A program made the translations under genes and the position numbers. A DNA stretch of 64,000 bases. Source: Lacrimispora indolis DSM 755 (GTDB taxonomy: Bacteria; Bacillota; Clostridia; Lachnospirales; Lachnospiraceae). The notes beneath the pieces were generated by a model. The model had not been told where the DNA came from and ran no database searches. It saw nothing but the letters and a program-made list of their open reading frames with translations. Position 1 is the first letter of the stretch. Every line of letters starts with the position of its first letter. Where the stretch lies: NCBI RefSeq assembly GCF_000526995.1, contig NZ_AZUI01000001.1, positions 6,304,001 through 6,368,000 of the forward strand, read 5' to 3'. Shown here piece after piece: positions 25,178 to 37,496 of the stretch.

Positions 25178-26904
25178 TTCAATTCCTCCTCACTAAGCTG
25201 TGATAATGCAATTTCCCGGTAAACATCACAGGTTTTCATCAGTTCCCGGTGCGTTCCTTTTCCGGCAATCTTCCCGTGCTCCAAAACAATGATCTGGTCC
25301 GCATTCATAATGGTGCTGATGCGCTGGGCAACTAAAAAGATGGTGCTGTCGCCTGTTTTTTCATGAAGAGCAGCCCGGAGCTTTGCATCGGTTTTAAAGT
25401 CCAGGGCGGAAAAGCTGTCATCGAACACATTCACAGGTGCTCTTTTTACAAGTGCCCTTGCAATGGAAAGCCTCTGTTTTTGTCCTCCTGATACGTTTCC
25501 TCCTCCCTGGGCAATGGAGGTTTCAAAGCCCTCTGGCTTTGAATTGATAAATTCCATGGCCTGAGCCGTACTTGCCGCCTCTTCCACCTGTTCCCTGCCG
25601 GCCGTCCGGTCTCCGTACATTAAGTTGCTTTCAATGGTTCCGGAAAATAAAATCCCCTTTTGGGGAACAAATCCTATAATATCCCGCAGCTTATGAAGGG
25701 GCCAGGCCTTGATATTGAGCCCATCAATGAGGATCTCCCCTTGGGTCACATCATAAAACCTGGGAAGCAGATTCACCAGAGTACTTTTCCCGCTTCCCGT
25801 GGCGCCGATAAAAGCTGTGGTATGTCCCGGCAGTGCCGTAAACGTGATATTATGTAACACATCCTCATCTGCATCCGGATACCGGAAGGATACGCCCCGG
25901 TATTCCACAACGCCTTTGGGCTCCTTGGGAAGCTCAGCCTCAGCCTCCGGGTCCCCAATGGAGGGTTCTGTCTGAAGCACTTCCACCACACGCCTGATGG
26001 ATACGATGGCCCTTGGGATCATGATGAACATCATGGTCATCATCAAAAATGCCATGATGATCTGCATGACATACTGCATATAAGCCATCATATCTCCCAC
26101 CTCCATCCGGAAGGAGGATACTGCCTTTGACCCCACCCATATGATCAGGAGGTTGGTTAAGTTCATGATCAGCATCATGGCAGGCATCATGCCCGAGGTA
26201 ACCCGGTTGACAAATAAATTTGTCTCAGTCAGCCTTGTATTCACCTTTTCAAACCGTTTTTCTTCAAACCGCTGGGTATTAAATGCCCTGATCACCAGCG
26301 TTCCTTCCAGGCTCTCTCTTACTACCAGGTTTAAACGGTCAATGAGCTTTTGAACAAACTGAAAACTAGGCAAAACAACCGCCAGCATGCTGAAAACCAC
26401 CACCAGCAGCAATCCCACGGAAAGAGCGATGATCCATGACATGGATTTGTCTTTGTCCAGCGCGTGTATCACGCCTCCCACTCCCATGATGGGAGCATAA
26501 AATACGATGCGGATCACCATGACGATCAGCTGCTGGATCTGGGTGATGTCGTTGGTGGTCCTTGTGATCAGGGATGAGGTGGAGTATTTTTCCATCTCTG
26601 CATTGGAAAAGCTCTCTACCTTTGCAAAAATGTCCTGACGCAGATTCCGGCTGACGCCGGCGGCTATTCTGGCGGCGATAAGGCCCACCAGAATCGTACA
26701 ACAGGCACTGATAAAAGCGATTCCCAACATTTGAAATCCAATTTTAATGATATAGGAGGTGTTTCCCGTTGTAATTCCCTTGTTTACGATATCAGACATG
26801 AAGTCAGGAAGTGACAAATCACATGTTGCCTGACCAAACAGCAGAGCCACTGACATGGCTATAAACAAAAGGTAGGGCTTAAAATACTGAAAAAATATCT
26901 TCAA
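25174..26904 (-). CDS. Heterodimeric ABC exporter subunit, degenerate ATPase site
   Basis: 576 residues. Six membrane helices, then Walker A GATGSGKST and signature VSGGQKQR. The Walker B region reads VNVFDDSFSALD: the catalytic Glu is Asp, and the H-loop His is Gln (VAQRIST). These changes mark the non-catalytic half of heterodimeric exporters. The start is taken as TTG at 26902-26904, preceded by AAGGAGGG at 7 bp and giving MKIFFQYFKPY, which fits family N-termini. The ATG at 26928 merely encodes the SD region. Co-transcribed with marR upstream. Confidence 0.92.
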   Translation of the reverse strand: MKIFFQYFKPYLLFIAMSVALLFGQATCDLSLPDFMSDIVNKGITTGNTSYIIKIGFQMLGIAFISACCTILVGLIAARIAAGVSRNLRQDIFAKVESFSNAEMEKYSTSSLITRTTNDITQIQQLIVMVIRIVFYAPIMGVGGVIHALDKDKSMSWIIALSVGLLLVVVFSMLAVVLPSFQFVQKLIDRLNLVVRESLEGTLVIRAFNTQRFEEKRFEKVNTRLTETNLFVNRVTSGMMPAMMLIMNLTNLLIIWVGSKAVSSFRMEVGDMMAYMQYVMQIIMAFLMMTMMFIMIPRAIVSIRRVVEVLQTEPSIGDPEAEAELPKEPKGVVEYRGVSFRYPDADEDVLHNITFTALPGHTTAFIGATGSGKSTLVNLLPRFYDVTQGEILIDGLNIKAWPLHKLRDIIGFVPQKGILFSGTIESNLMYGDRTAGREQVEEAASTAQAMEFINSKPEGFETSIAQGGGNVSGGQKQRLSIARALVKRAPVNVFDDSFSALDFKTDAKLRAALHEKTGDSTIFLVAQRISTIMNADQIIVLEHGKIAGKGTHRELMKTCDVYREIALSQLSEEELK

Positions 26905-26969
26905 ACCGATTCCCTCCTTTCCTTTCATCTCTTATGTGCTTTTTAAAACCCGTTGTTAACTGTCCCAAT

Positions 26970-27476
26970 CTATTGGCGTTTTTCCTCACTTGTTTCCTTT
27001 TCCTTCACCATTAAATTCACTTCTTTTTCCATCAGTTGCGAAAACTTTTTCCACAATTCAATTAATTTGCATGCGTCTTCTTCTCCCATGGCAATGATTA
27101 CCCGTTCCAAAAGCCCGCTCATCGTTTCAGAGCATTTCTTCCACATGTTCTCCCCTTCTTCTGTCAAGAAAACGCAGATGTTCCTGCGGCTTTTGGGATC
27201 TATTTCCCTGTATACCAGGCCCCTTTCTTCCAGTGTATTCAGCATCCGGGATGCTGCCGATAATGCGATATTCAGCCTTTTTGCCAGGGCAGATACATGA
27301 ATACCCCTGCTTTCCGGGTTTTCATTCATGGCAGTCCGTATTTGATGCAGGGCAAAAAATTCACTCTGGGTGATTCCTTCCGTCATACAATTTCTATGGA
27401 TCCTTTGCTTACTTCCCATCATCATGGCTAATTCCGATTTAAACTTTTTTATGTATTCTTCCTGTCCATCCTTCAC
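26970..27476 (-). CDS. MarR-family repressor of the efflux operon
   Basis: 168 residues with a winged helix-turn-helix: ALAKRLNIALSAASRMLNTLEERGLV as recognition region (about residues 65-90) and wing RNICVFLTEEG. Helices at both ends form the dimer interface. Start chosen at GTG 27474-27476, with a run of G as SD about 7 bp upstream. The ATG at 27507-27509 falls inside the operator and lacks an SD. First gene of the operon, 65 bp before the ABC genes. Probably autorepresses and is released by a drug-like ligand. Confidence 0.92.
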   Translation of the reverse strand: MKDGQEEYIKKFKSELAMMMGSKQRIHRNCMTEGITQSEFFALHQIRTAMNENPESRGIHVSALAKRLNIALSAASRMLNTLEERGLVYREIDPKSRRNICVFLTEEGENMWKKCSETMSGLLERVIIAMGEEDACKLIELWKKFSQLMEKEVNLMVKEKETSEEKRQ

Positions 27477-27504
27477 AATAAAACCCCCCTGTTTTTCCTT
27501 ACTT

Positions 27505-27529
27505 AACATTGTTAATAATTTTCAATGTT
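27505..27529. promoter_or_regulatory. Inverted repeat, likely MarR operator
   Basis: AACATTG-N11-CAATGTT overlaps the predicted transcription start of the marR operon, a position that would block initiation when bound. Confidence 0.65.
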
Positions 27530-27533
27530 TATC

Positions 27534-27562
27534 ATTCTACATCCGTTTAAATGGTGTGTCAA
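27534..27562 (-). promoter_or_regulatory. Sigma-A promoter of the marR-ABC operon
   Basis: -35 TTGACA (27557-27562, consensus), 17-bp spacer, -10 TAGAAT (27534-27539), minus strand. Confidence 0.8.
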
Positions 27563-27648
27563 TTATTTTTTCGTTAAGATTTAACTCATTGCTGGAGAAT
27601 CATCCAGTATTACCCTGCGGCCGAAAACTATGGGAGCAGCACAAAAAT

Positions 27649-27688
27649 ACCGGTGAAAATGCTCTCTTTTTCAAGAGCATTCCACCGG
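27649..27688 (-). terminator. Terminator after the GH1/PTS operon
   Basis: A long stem (CCGGTG plus the AATGCTCT region, with small mismatches) followed on the minus strand by TATTTTTG, located 20-60 bp past the GH1 stop at 27707. Confidence 0.8.
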
Positions 27689-27706
27689 CATTCCATGAAA
27701 TTATCC

Positions 27707-30615
<2,909 letters not shown>

Positions 30616-30623
<8 letters not shown>

Positions 30624-30984
30624 AATGATCTCCTACTCCTAAACAGTCTGTATGAATCTTTTTTAATACCACTTCAAACAAATCAATCAGCTTTTCCGAC
30701 AGCAAAACCTCGGAATTGATGGTCATCAGCGTATCCTGGGCATGAGCAAAAAGAAGGCATGGCTGATATGTTTTTCCCCTCGTCTCATTTTGTATCACCT
30801 CTGTCTGGGATACATGTGCCAATCGGATACACTCTCTTGCTTCCACCATCTTCTCTTTTGCTTCCGTAAAATTTTCTTCCTTGATGCAGTCAAGCGCACG
30901 TTCTACAGCCGTTCTGGCATCGCCTGCATGTAAAATGATCTGCATGGCAACTCCTACCAGCTCATTTTCCATAATATCTTCCAT
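30616..30984 (-). CDS. PTS lactose/cellobiose-family EIIA
   Basis: 122 residues, all-helical PTS_IIA lac/cel fold. The phosphorylated His is in LFAHAQDTLM (about residue 80), and the trimer-forming N-terminal helix carries ILHAGDAR. It passes phosphate from HPr to the EIIB encoded upstream. ATG 30984 gives MEDIMEN; an internal ATG at 30972 has a better placed GGAAG and may be the true start. The C-terminal region (HTDCLGVGDHYA) is slightly unusual. Operon member between EIIC and GH1. Confidence 0.93.
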
Positions 30985-31003
30985 AAATATAAATACTTCC
31001 TTC

Positions 31004-32239
31004 CTAGATATTCACTTCTTCCTTTATGCACTGCCCTTCATATGCCTTAAAAAACGGCATCCAGGTAATATAATATACAGCAAACAAAATCACATAAAAT
31101 ATAATTGCCCTGAAATCCTGAGTGATCATCACAGTGGAAACAGGAGCCGGAACCTGGCCTACCTGAATCATCTTTCCCGGAATATTCAGCCAGCCAAACT
31201 TCATGGCAGCATAAATGATTGTTGGGCCTGTAAAAGAATTGATCCACATGGGCAGCATCAGCAGAGGATTAAATGCAATGGGCGTGCCGTATATCACCGG
31301 CTCATTGATATTGAAAATGCTGGGGGCAATGCAAACCTTTCCCAGGGTCCTCATCTTTTTTGATTTGGAACGCAGCATCTGCACCACCAGGGGCAGGGTG
31401 GCTCCCATTCCGCCCATGGTAACCAGTGCGGCAGTAAAAACTGTTTCGCTGGTGACGATATTGGTTGCAATCCCTCCGGCAGCAATCGCGGCAATGTTGG
31501 CGTTGATGCCTGCCATAAAAACTGGAGTGGATATGGCGCCGAATGCCCATGACGAAACTCCGCAGGAATATAAGATCGCAGGAGTGAGACACATAAAGAT
31601 CATGCCCGGATAAGACTGTCCAAAGGAAGCAATGGGCTTAAATACCGCATTGACAGCGGATACAATATCCACTCCGCCACCCTCCACCACGATCATGATC
31701 ACCAGCAGGATAAGGAAAATAGGAATGATGCTGTTGATCCAGTTTGCCAAAAAGCTTGGAATGGTCGTACTGTCTTCCAGGAAACCAAACCGCGTCCATA
31801 AATTAAATACAAATGCAACAAAAAGTCCTATTACAATTGCCACCATGATCCCGCTGGGACCAAACACCCCGAAATTCACGTTCATAAAGGAATTTTCATC
31901 AAAGGTCGGCTTTAAGCACATAATAAAGGCGGAAAAGCCCAGCAGGCCTGCCGGAACCTGGAATTTATTCCTTTTCTTCAGCTCCATCAGATTATAGGGG
32001 ATCAAAAAAGAAATGAAGATCCCTATGAACATAAAGGAATAGCTGGCAATGGGAAATATATCCGGAAGGCCGGGGATATAATCCTTAAATACATTGTAGA
32101 AAAACACCAGCGACCCCACCAGTATAAATGGAAGCACCCTCATCATTGCCTGGGATACGGCTGCCACCCACGGGTTTTCCACCAATTTGTTCATTGCCGG
32201 CGCAAAGGAATCAATCAGCCACTTCATAAATTTTTTCAT
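31004..32239 (-). CDS. PTS cellobiose-type EIIC permease
   Basis: 411 residues with about ten membrane helices and the conserved active-site loop NINEPVIYGTPIAFNP (about residue 305). It binds and translocates a beta-glucoside while EIIB phosphorylates it at C6. Start at 32237-32239, with SD AGGAGAAGG. Located 23 bp after EIIB and 19 bp before EIIA. Substrate specificity cannot be read from sequence; cellobiose, other beta-glucosides or chitobiose are family options, and the GH1 neighbours favour beta-glucosides. Confidence 0.94.
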   Translation of the reverse strand: MKKFMKWLIDSFAPAMNKLVENPWVAAVSQAMMRVLPFILVGSLVFFYNVFKDYIPGLPDIFPIASYSFMFIGIFISFLIPYNLMELKKRNKFQVPAGLLGFSAFIMCLKPTFDENSFMNVNFGVFGPSGIMVAIVIGLFVAFVFNLWTRFGFLEDSTTIPSFLANWINSIIPIFLILLVIMIVVEGGGVDIVSAVNAVFKPIASFGQSYPGMIFMCLTPAILYSCGVSSWAFGAISTPVFMAGINANIAAIAAGGIATNIVTSETVFTAALVTMGGMGATLPLVVQMLRSKSKKMRTLGKVCIAPSIFNINEPVIYGTPIAFNPLLMLPMWINSFTGPTIIYAAMKFGWLNIPGKMIQVGQVPAPVSTVMITQDFRAIIFYVILFAVYYITWMPFFKAYEGQCIKEEVNI

Positions 32240-32262
32240 ACTTCCTTCTCCTATTCTTGTCA

Positions 32263-32580
32263 TTACTTTTTAAGATACCCGATGATGTAATCCAACAACC
32301 CTTCACCGTCCAGGGTCCCATAAATATCCTTTGGGATCACCATGACTTCCGTTCCATATTCCGAACATAATTCCTTATACGTATCATACCTTGATCCGTA
32401 ATGCGGCCCAATGCAAAGAATGTCTGCCCCTTCCTTTACTACGGACATTACATTGCTTTCCGCATGGGCAGCTACCGTAACATTCATTTTCCTCTTTTTG
32501 CTGGCTTTCTTTACTGCGTTGGCAAGAAAACCGCTTGACATGCCGGCACCGCAGCACAATATAATCCTTAGGTCGCCCAT
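32263..32580 (-). CDS. PTS cellobiose-type EIIB
   Basis: 105 residues. The phosphocysteine lies in the P-loop-like ILCCGAGMSSGFLA near residue 8. The fold continues with IGPHYGSRYD (substrate and EIIA contact) and ends in a helix (GEGLLDYIIGYLKK). Start at 32578-32580, with SD AAAGGAGGAAG. The in-frame extension back to 32670 is a hydrophobic translation of the leader and is rejected. It is the first gene after the terminator downstream of the PRD activator. Confidence 0.94.
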   Translation of the reverse strand: MGDLRIILCCGAGMSSGFLANAVKKASKKRKMNVTVAAHAESNVMSVVKEGADILCIGPHYGSRYDTYKELCSEYGTEVMVIPKDIYGTLDGEGLLDYIIGYLKK

Positions 32581-32650
32581 TGTTTCTTCCTCCTTTCTTC
32601 CTGCAAAATGTGAACCCCTCTGCATCTCACTTACAAGAATAATTATGATT

Positions 32651-32716
32651 AAAAAAAAGAGAAAAATCAAATTACGTTTTGCACCCTGCCATGCAATCCG
32701 TCACTGATTTTTCTCT
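32651..32716 (-). terminator. Terminator between PRD activator and PTS genes
   Basis: A perfect 12-bp stem (32658-32669 with 32705-32716) with a 35-nt loop, followed on the minus strand by eight T. It separates the HPr-activator transcript from the EIIBCA-GH1 genes; no RAT-like sequence is evident. Confidence 0.82.
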
Positions 32717-32723
32717 CCCCTTC

Positions 32724-34631
32724 TCAGCCGATGATCGATTTTAATGTGCTTTCAAATTCCTCATAGGATCTACACTCCCGAAACAGCTCGATATTGGTTT
32801 CCTCAGAAAAAATTATAACTAATGACTCATATAATTCCTTAAATACATGATTATCCAGTTTATTAATAGCGATCATTAAGACTACATATACAATCTGGTT
32901 TTCCCACCGTATGCCTTTGCCGGAAATCATTACGGAAGCACAGGTCTTATAGGCATTCATCTCAACGGAATGAGGAATGGCGATCTTTCCAAATGCGGTG
33001 CAGGCAGCTCTTTCCCTCATCAGCACATGTTCCCTGTAATCTCTCCGCACGTATTCCTTTTCGTATAAATTACCCACCAATATATCGATTACCTCCATTT
33101 TGTCCAATGGCCTATTGGATACAAAAAACAATTCCTTTTCAAAGTAATCGTTAAAATGCCTTGTCAGCATCTTGTTTTTCTTATTATTCAGAGAATTTTC
33201 TATTTTTTCCTGTATTTCCAGCTTGTCCCCTGAGGTCATAAACGGAGATATGACGGCGGTTTCACAGGCCGCAGGCACTTTTATCCTTACAGTGGAAATG
33301 AGCAGGTCATAATTCAATTCTTCCAGCTGGTGGGAATCCCTCACCGATGCAACGATGTTGATGTCATTGCTGAAATTGATCAAAAGCTCATTGTACAGCC
33401 TGGATTCTATGTTCATATAGCTTGGGCAAAGCAGAACCACCCGTACCTTTGGATTGTTATTTTTCTGCCTTTCTATCTCGCCTCCTATGTGCAGAGCTAT
33501 AAATGCCACTTCATCCTGGCTGATGTATATTTTATGCTTTTTTTCCAGCTGTAAGGATACGTATAAAGCCATATCAAACAATATCAAGTGCTGGGACTGG
33601 ATGGATTCCAGCATGGGATTTTTTATGTTGGTACTGTTTTTTGCTCTCAGCATAAGGTTTTTTAAGTGGAGGGCAAAGGGAATGATGAAGTTTTCCGTAT
33701 CCAGATTAACGGCATAAGCCTGCTGGATTAAATAGACCAGCTCCTTTGTTTCCTCCATAATCTCATTTCCCACAAGGGCCCGTACCTCAGGCATGCCCCC
33801 GGTAACAACAAAATTTGTGCTGGATTTGAATAAAACGTAGATTTCACGCCTTTCTTCTTCATTAATGGTAATGGAGAACTGCTGCTCCAGCTTTTTACAC
33901 AGTTCTGCAACGCACTCATTTTCCGAATCCTGATCCTGGATCTCCCTTACCATTGAGGGAATGGTCTTCCCTTCCTGGATCCTCTCTATGATGATGACCA
34001 GGTGAAGCAGCATATTCCTCAGGGCCAGATCATTGATGTAATAATCGTTCTTTGAAAATATCTGTTTTATGGCTGGAAGCATGGAATCAATATCAATGTT
34101 CTTAAAATTACTTTTTAAAATCTGTAAATCCACGTAGTGGTTATCCACTTCTTCATAAAGAATGTAGCTGAACAGCTTCCTGATATTTTTTTCCGGCCCT
34201 TGAAGCTTGATCTGATCTCTCTCAATTGCAAACACAATATTAAAGCTTTTAAACCGCATGTTCATCTTTTTAATATCAGCCTTCAGCGTGGAGTCACTGA
34301 CGTATAATTCATCCGCCATGTGATAAAGATCCAGACTGTTGGTATGCTGAAGGAAAAAAGCTTTGATCACATAGGTGGACCTTTCTTCATATGTCTGAGG
34401 GATGACGATATTCTCCTGGGCCAGCAGGCTTTTTGCCACCGGAACATTTAAGGTGTATCCGTTTTTGTTGGAAATAATGGCTTTCCCTTTTCCTGTTTCA
34501 TTTATCTGGGAAATATAAGTCTTTACGGAACGCATGGAAATGTTTAAAACATCGGCTAACTGCTGGGATGTCAATACCCTGGCCTTGTTTTCCATCATAT
34601 AGTTAATCAGTTCTATCTGCTTGCTCTGCAT
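32724..34631 (-). CDS. PRD-containing PTS-dependent transcriptional activator (LicR/MtlR type)
   Basis: 635 residues. N-terminal winged HTH (LTSQQLADVLNISMRSVKTYI), an Mga-like HTH (~100-150), then two PTS regulation domains. Likely phosphorylated His are in MLLHLVIIIER, PFALHLKN and FIALHIGGE. An EIIB-like domain follows with Cys in LLCPSYMN, then a C-terminal mannitol-type EIIA domain with IPHSVEM. Phosphorylation by HPr and EIIs would set its activity, so it probably activates the downstream cellobiose-type operon when substrate is present. It is 42 bp after a dedicated HPr gene. Confidence 0.92.
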   Translation of the reverse strand: MQSKQIELINYMMENKARVLTSQQLADVLNISMRSVKTYISQINETGKGKAIISNKNGYTLNVPVAKSLLAQENIVIPQTYEERSTYVIKAFFLQHTNSLDLYHMADELYVSDSTLKADIKKMNMRFKSFNIVFAIERDQIKLQGPEKNIRKLFSYILYEEVDNHYVDLQILKSNFKNIDIDSMLPAIKQIFSKNDYYINDLALRNMLLHLVIIIERIQEGKTIPSMVREIQDQDSENECVAELCKKLEQQFSITINEEERREIYVLFKSSTNFVVTGGMPEVRALVGNEIMEETKELVYLIQQAYAVNLDTENFIIPFALHLKNLMLRAKNSTNIKNPMLESIQSQHLILFDMALYVSLQLEKKHKIYISQDEVAFIALHIGGEIERQKNNNPKVRVVLLCPSYMNIESRLYNELLINFSNDINIVASVRDSHQLEELNYDLLISTVRIKVPAACETAVISPFMTSGDKLEIQEKIENSLNNKKNKMLTRHFNDYFEKELFFVSNRPLDKMEVIDILVGNLYEKEYVRRDYREHVLMRERAACTAFGKIAIPHSVEMNAYKTCASVMISGKGIRWENQIVYVVLMIAINKLDNHVFKELYESLVIIFSEETNIELFRECRSYEEFESTLKSIIG

Positions 34632-34673
34632 ATGATCACCCCGTTTAAGAACACTGCAACCTATTTTCCTCTG

Positions 34674-34931
34674 TTATAGACTTTGCCGGCAAAATTCTTG
34701 AAGCTTATCTGCCGCCGCTTCTTCATCTTCCCCCTCAACGACGAATCTCACTTTTTCCGAGCACTTCACCCCTAATGACATAATGGACAACAGCTTTTTA
34801 GCATCTGCCCTGTCCTCGTTCCTGTAAATCAAAACCGTGCTTTTAAAGCCGGATGCTTCCTTGACTAAAAGGCTTGCAGGCCTTGCATGAATGCCTACGG
34901 TTTCTTTTATGACATATTCAAATTCTTTCAT
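34674..34931 (-). CDS. HPr-like phosphocarrier protein with Lys46
   Basis: 85 residues, HPr fold. The EI/EII phosphorylation site His15 is intact (GIHARPASLLVKEAS). The HprK site Ser46 of Firmicute HPr aligns without gaps to Lys46 (ADAKKLLSIMSLG). This carrier can pass phosphate but should not be phosphorylated at position 46 or signal through CcpA in the usual way. It is first in an operon with the PRD activator and has a good promoter (35013-35041). Start at 34929-34931; the long in-frame extension to 35129 has no HPr homology. Confidence 0.93.
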   Translation of the reverse strand: MKEFEYVIKETVGIHARPASLLVKEASGFKSTVLIYRNEDRADAKKLLSIMSLGVKCSEKVRFVVEGEDEEAAADKLQEFCRQSL

Positions 34932-35012
34932 ATGATTTCTCCCTCGCTCCTTGTAAATGGTAAGCCTTTTCAGTAAGTTTCCAAATTCTTTTCCCTTATC
35001 AGGCCTGGAATT

Positions 35013-35041
35013 ATTATAATGGCAGTTAAAATCCATTACAA
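35013..35041 (-). promoter_or_regulatory. Promoter of the HPr-PRD activator operon
   Basis: -35 TTGTAA (35036-35041), 17-bp spacer, -10 TATAAT (35013-35018), minus strand. Confidence 0.72.
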
Positions 35042-35048
35042 ATATATA

Positions 35049-35069
35049 TTTGCACTCACCGCGTGCAAA
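35049..35069. promoter_or_regulatory. Inverted repeat just upstream of the HPr promoter
   Basis: TTTGCAC-N7-GTGCAAA ends 8 bp before the -35, a typical position for an activator site. The binding protein is unknown. Confidence 0.45.
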
Positions 35070-35135
35070 TTTTATAAATATTCCATCCCATCCATTAAGT
35101 ATATCAGAAAAATCATATCTTAACGGCACTTACGC

Positions 35136-35189
35136 AGAAAAACCATGGAAGCAGCCGCATTTATCTTCGGTTACTCACATGGTTTTTCT
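35136..35189. terminator. Hairpin terminator after the LicT-controlled PTS operon
   Basis: A perfect 12-bp stem (35136-35147 with 35178-35189) with T-rich arms, downstream of the GH1 remnant. Confidence 0.6.
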
Positions 35190-35220
35190 CTAAGCTTATT
35201 AAAAACTCAATCGGATATTC

Positions 35221-35300
35221 GCAATCCGCTTCGCTACATGCTCAGGGCGTGCCCCGCTTTATCGGGCATAACCGAATAGCAGCTGTCGCTTGATTCGGTT
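35221..35300. repeat. Structured intergenic segment
   Basis: Contains an 8-bp hairpin (AACCGAAT/ATTCGGTT, 35270-35300) and a TGCCCCG/CGGGCA hairpin (about 35250-35268). No coding potential. The rest of the 34932-35342 gap holds the HPr promoter and the terminator. Confidence 0.45.
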
Positions 35301-35342
35301 AAACTTGTATAATTGAATCCACATCTCTTACCTTTGTCTGTT

Positions 35343-35525
35343 TCATTCACTTACAATATGGATCGGTCCCCTGCAAGTGTATCCAAACGAATCTGAATCA
35401 TTTCTTATGTCTTTTTTCATGGCTGACACATAAGCTTTTAAAAATTCGAGACGGTAATCATCCTCAGCAATGCCATCCTCTGATTCATCAACCGTTTTCT
35501 GTTGGGAAGATCCCTTGGTTTTCAT
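35343..35525 (-). pseudogene. GH1 C-terminal remnant with intact start and SD
   Basis: A 60-codon ORF. From about residue 13 it matches the C-terminal part of the neighbouring GH1: ESEDGIAEDDYRLEFL against [15 protein letters not shown], and DSFGYTCRGPIHIVS against [15 protein letters not shown]. It stops before the phosphate-binding region. It keeps a strong AGGAGG SD and ATG 14 bp after the intact GH1 stop. The simplest reading is a tandem duplicate that lost about 370 codons. It may still be translated as a small peptide, but no enzymatic function is possible. Confidence 0.75.
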
Positions 35526-35539
35526 TTTATCCTCCTGCT

Positions 35540-37485
<1,946 letters not shown>

Positions 37486-37496
37486 ATTCTGGTCAC

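Noticed and set aside
32603..32616. GG-N10-GC pattern resembling a sigma-54 promoter before EIIB
   Set aside because: The -24 element lacks the TGGCAC context, the leader would be only about 14 nt long, and the neighbouring activator has no sigma-54 interaction domain.
32581..32670. Hydrophobic N-terminal extension of EIIB
   Set aside because: It reads through the leader sequence; EIIB family proteins start just before the Cys loop and the SD fits the ATG at 32580.
34932..35129. N-terminal extension of the Lys46 HPr
   Set aside because: It covers the promoter and leader; HPr proteins begin at the equivalent of MKEFEY.
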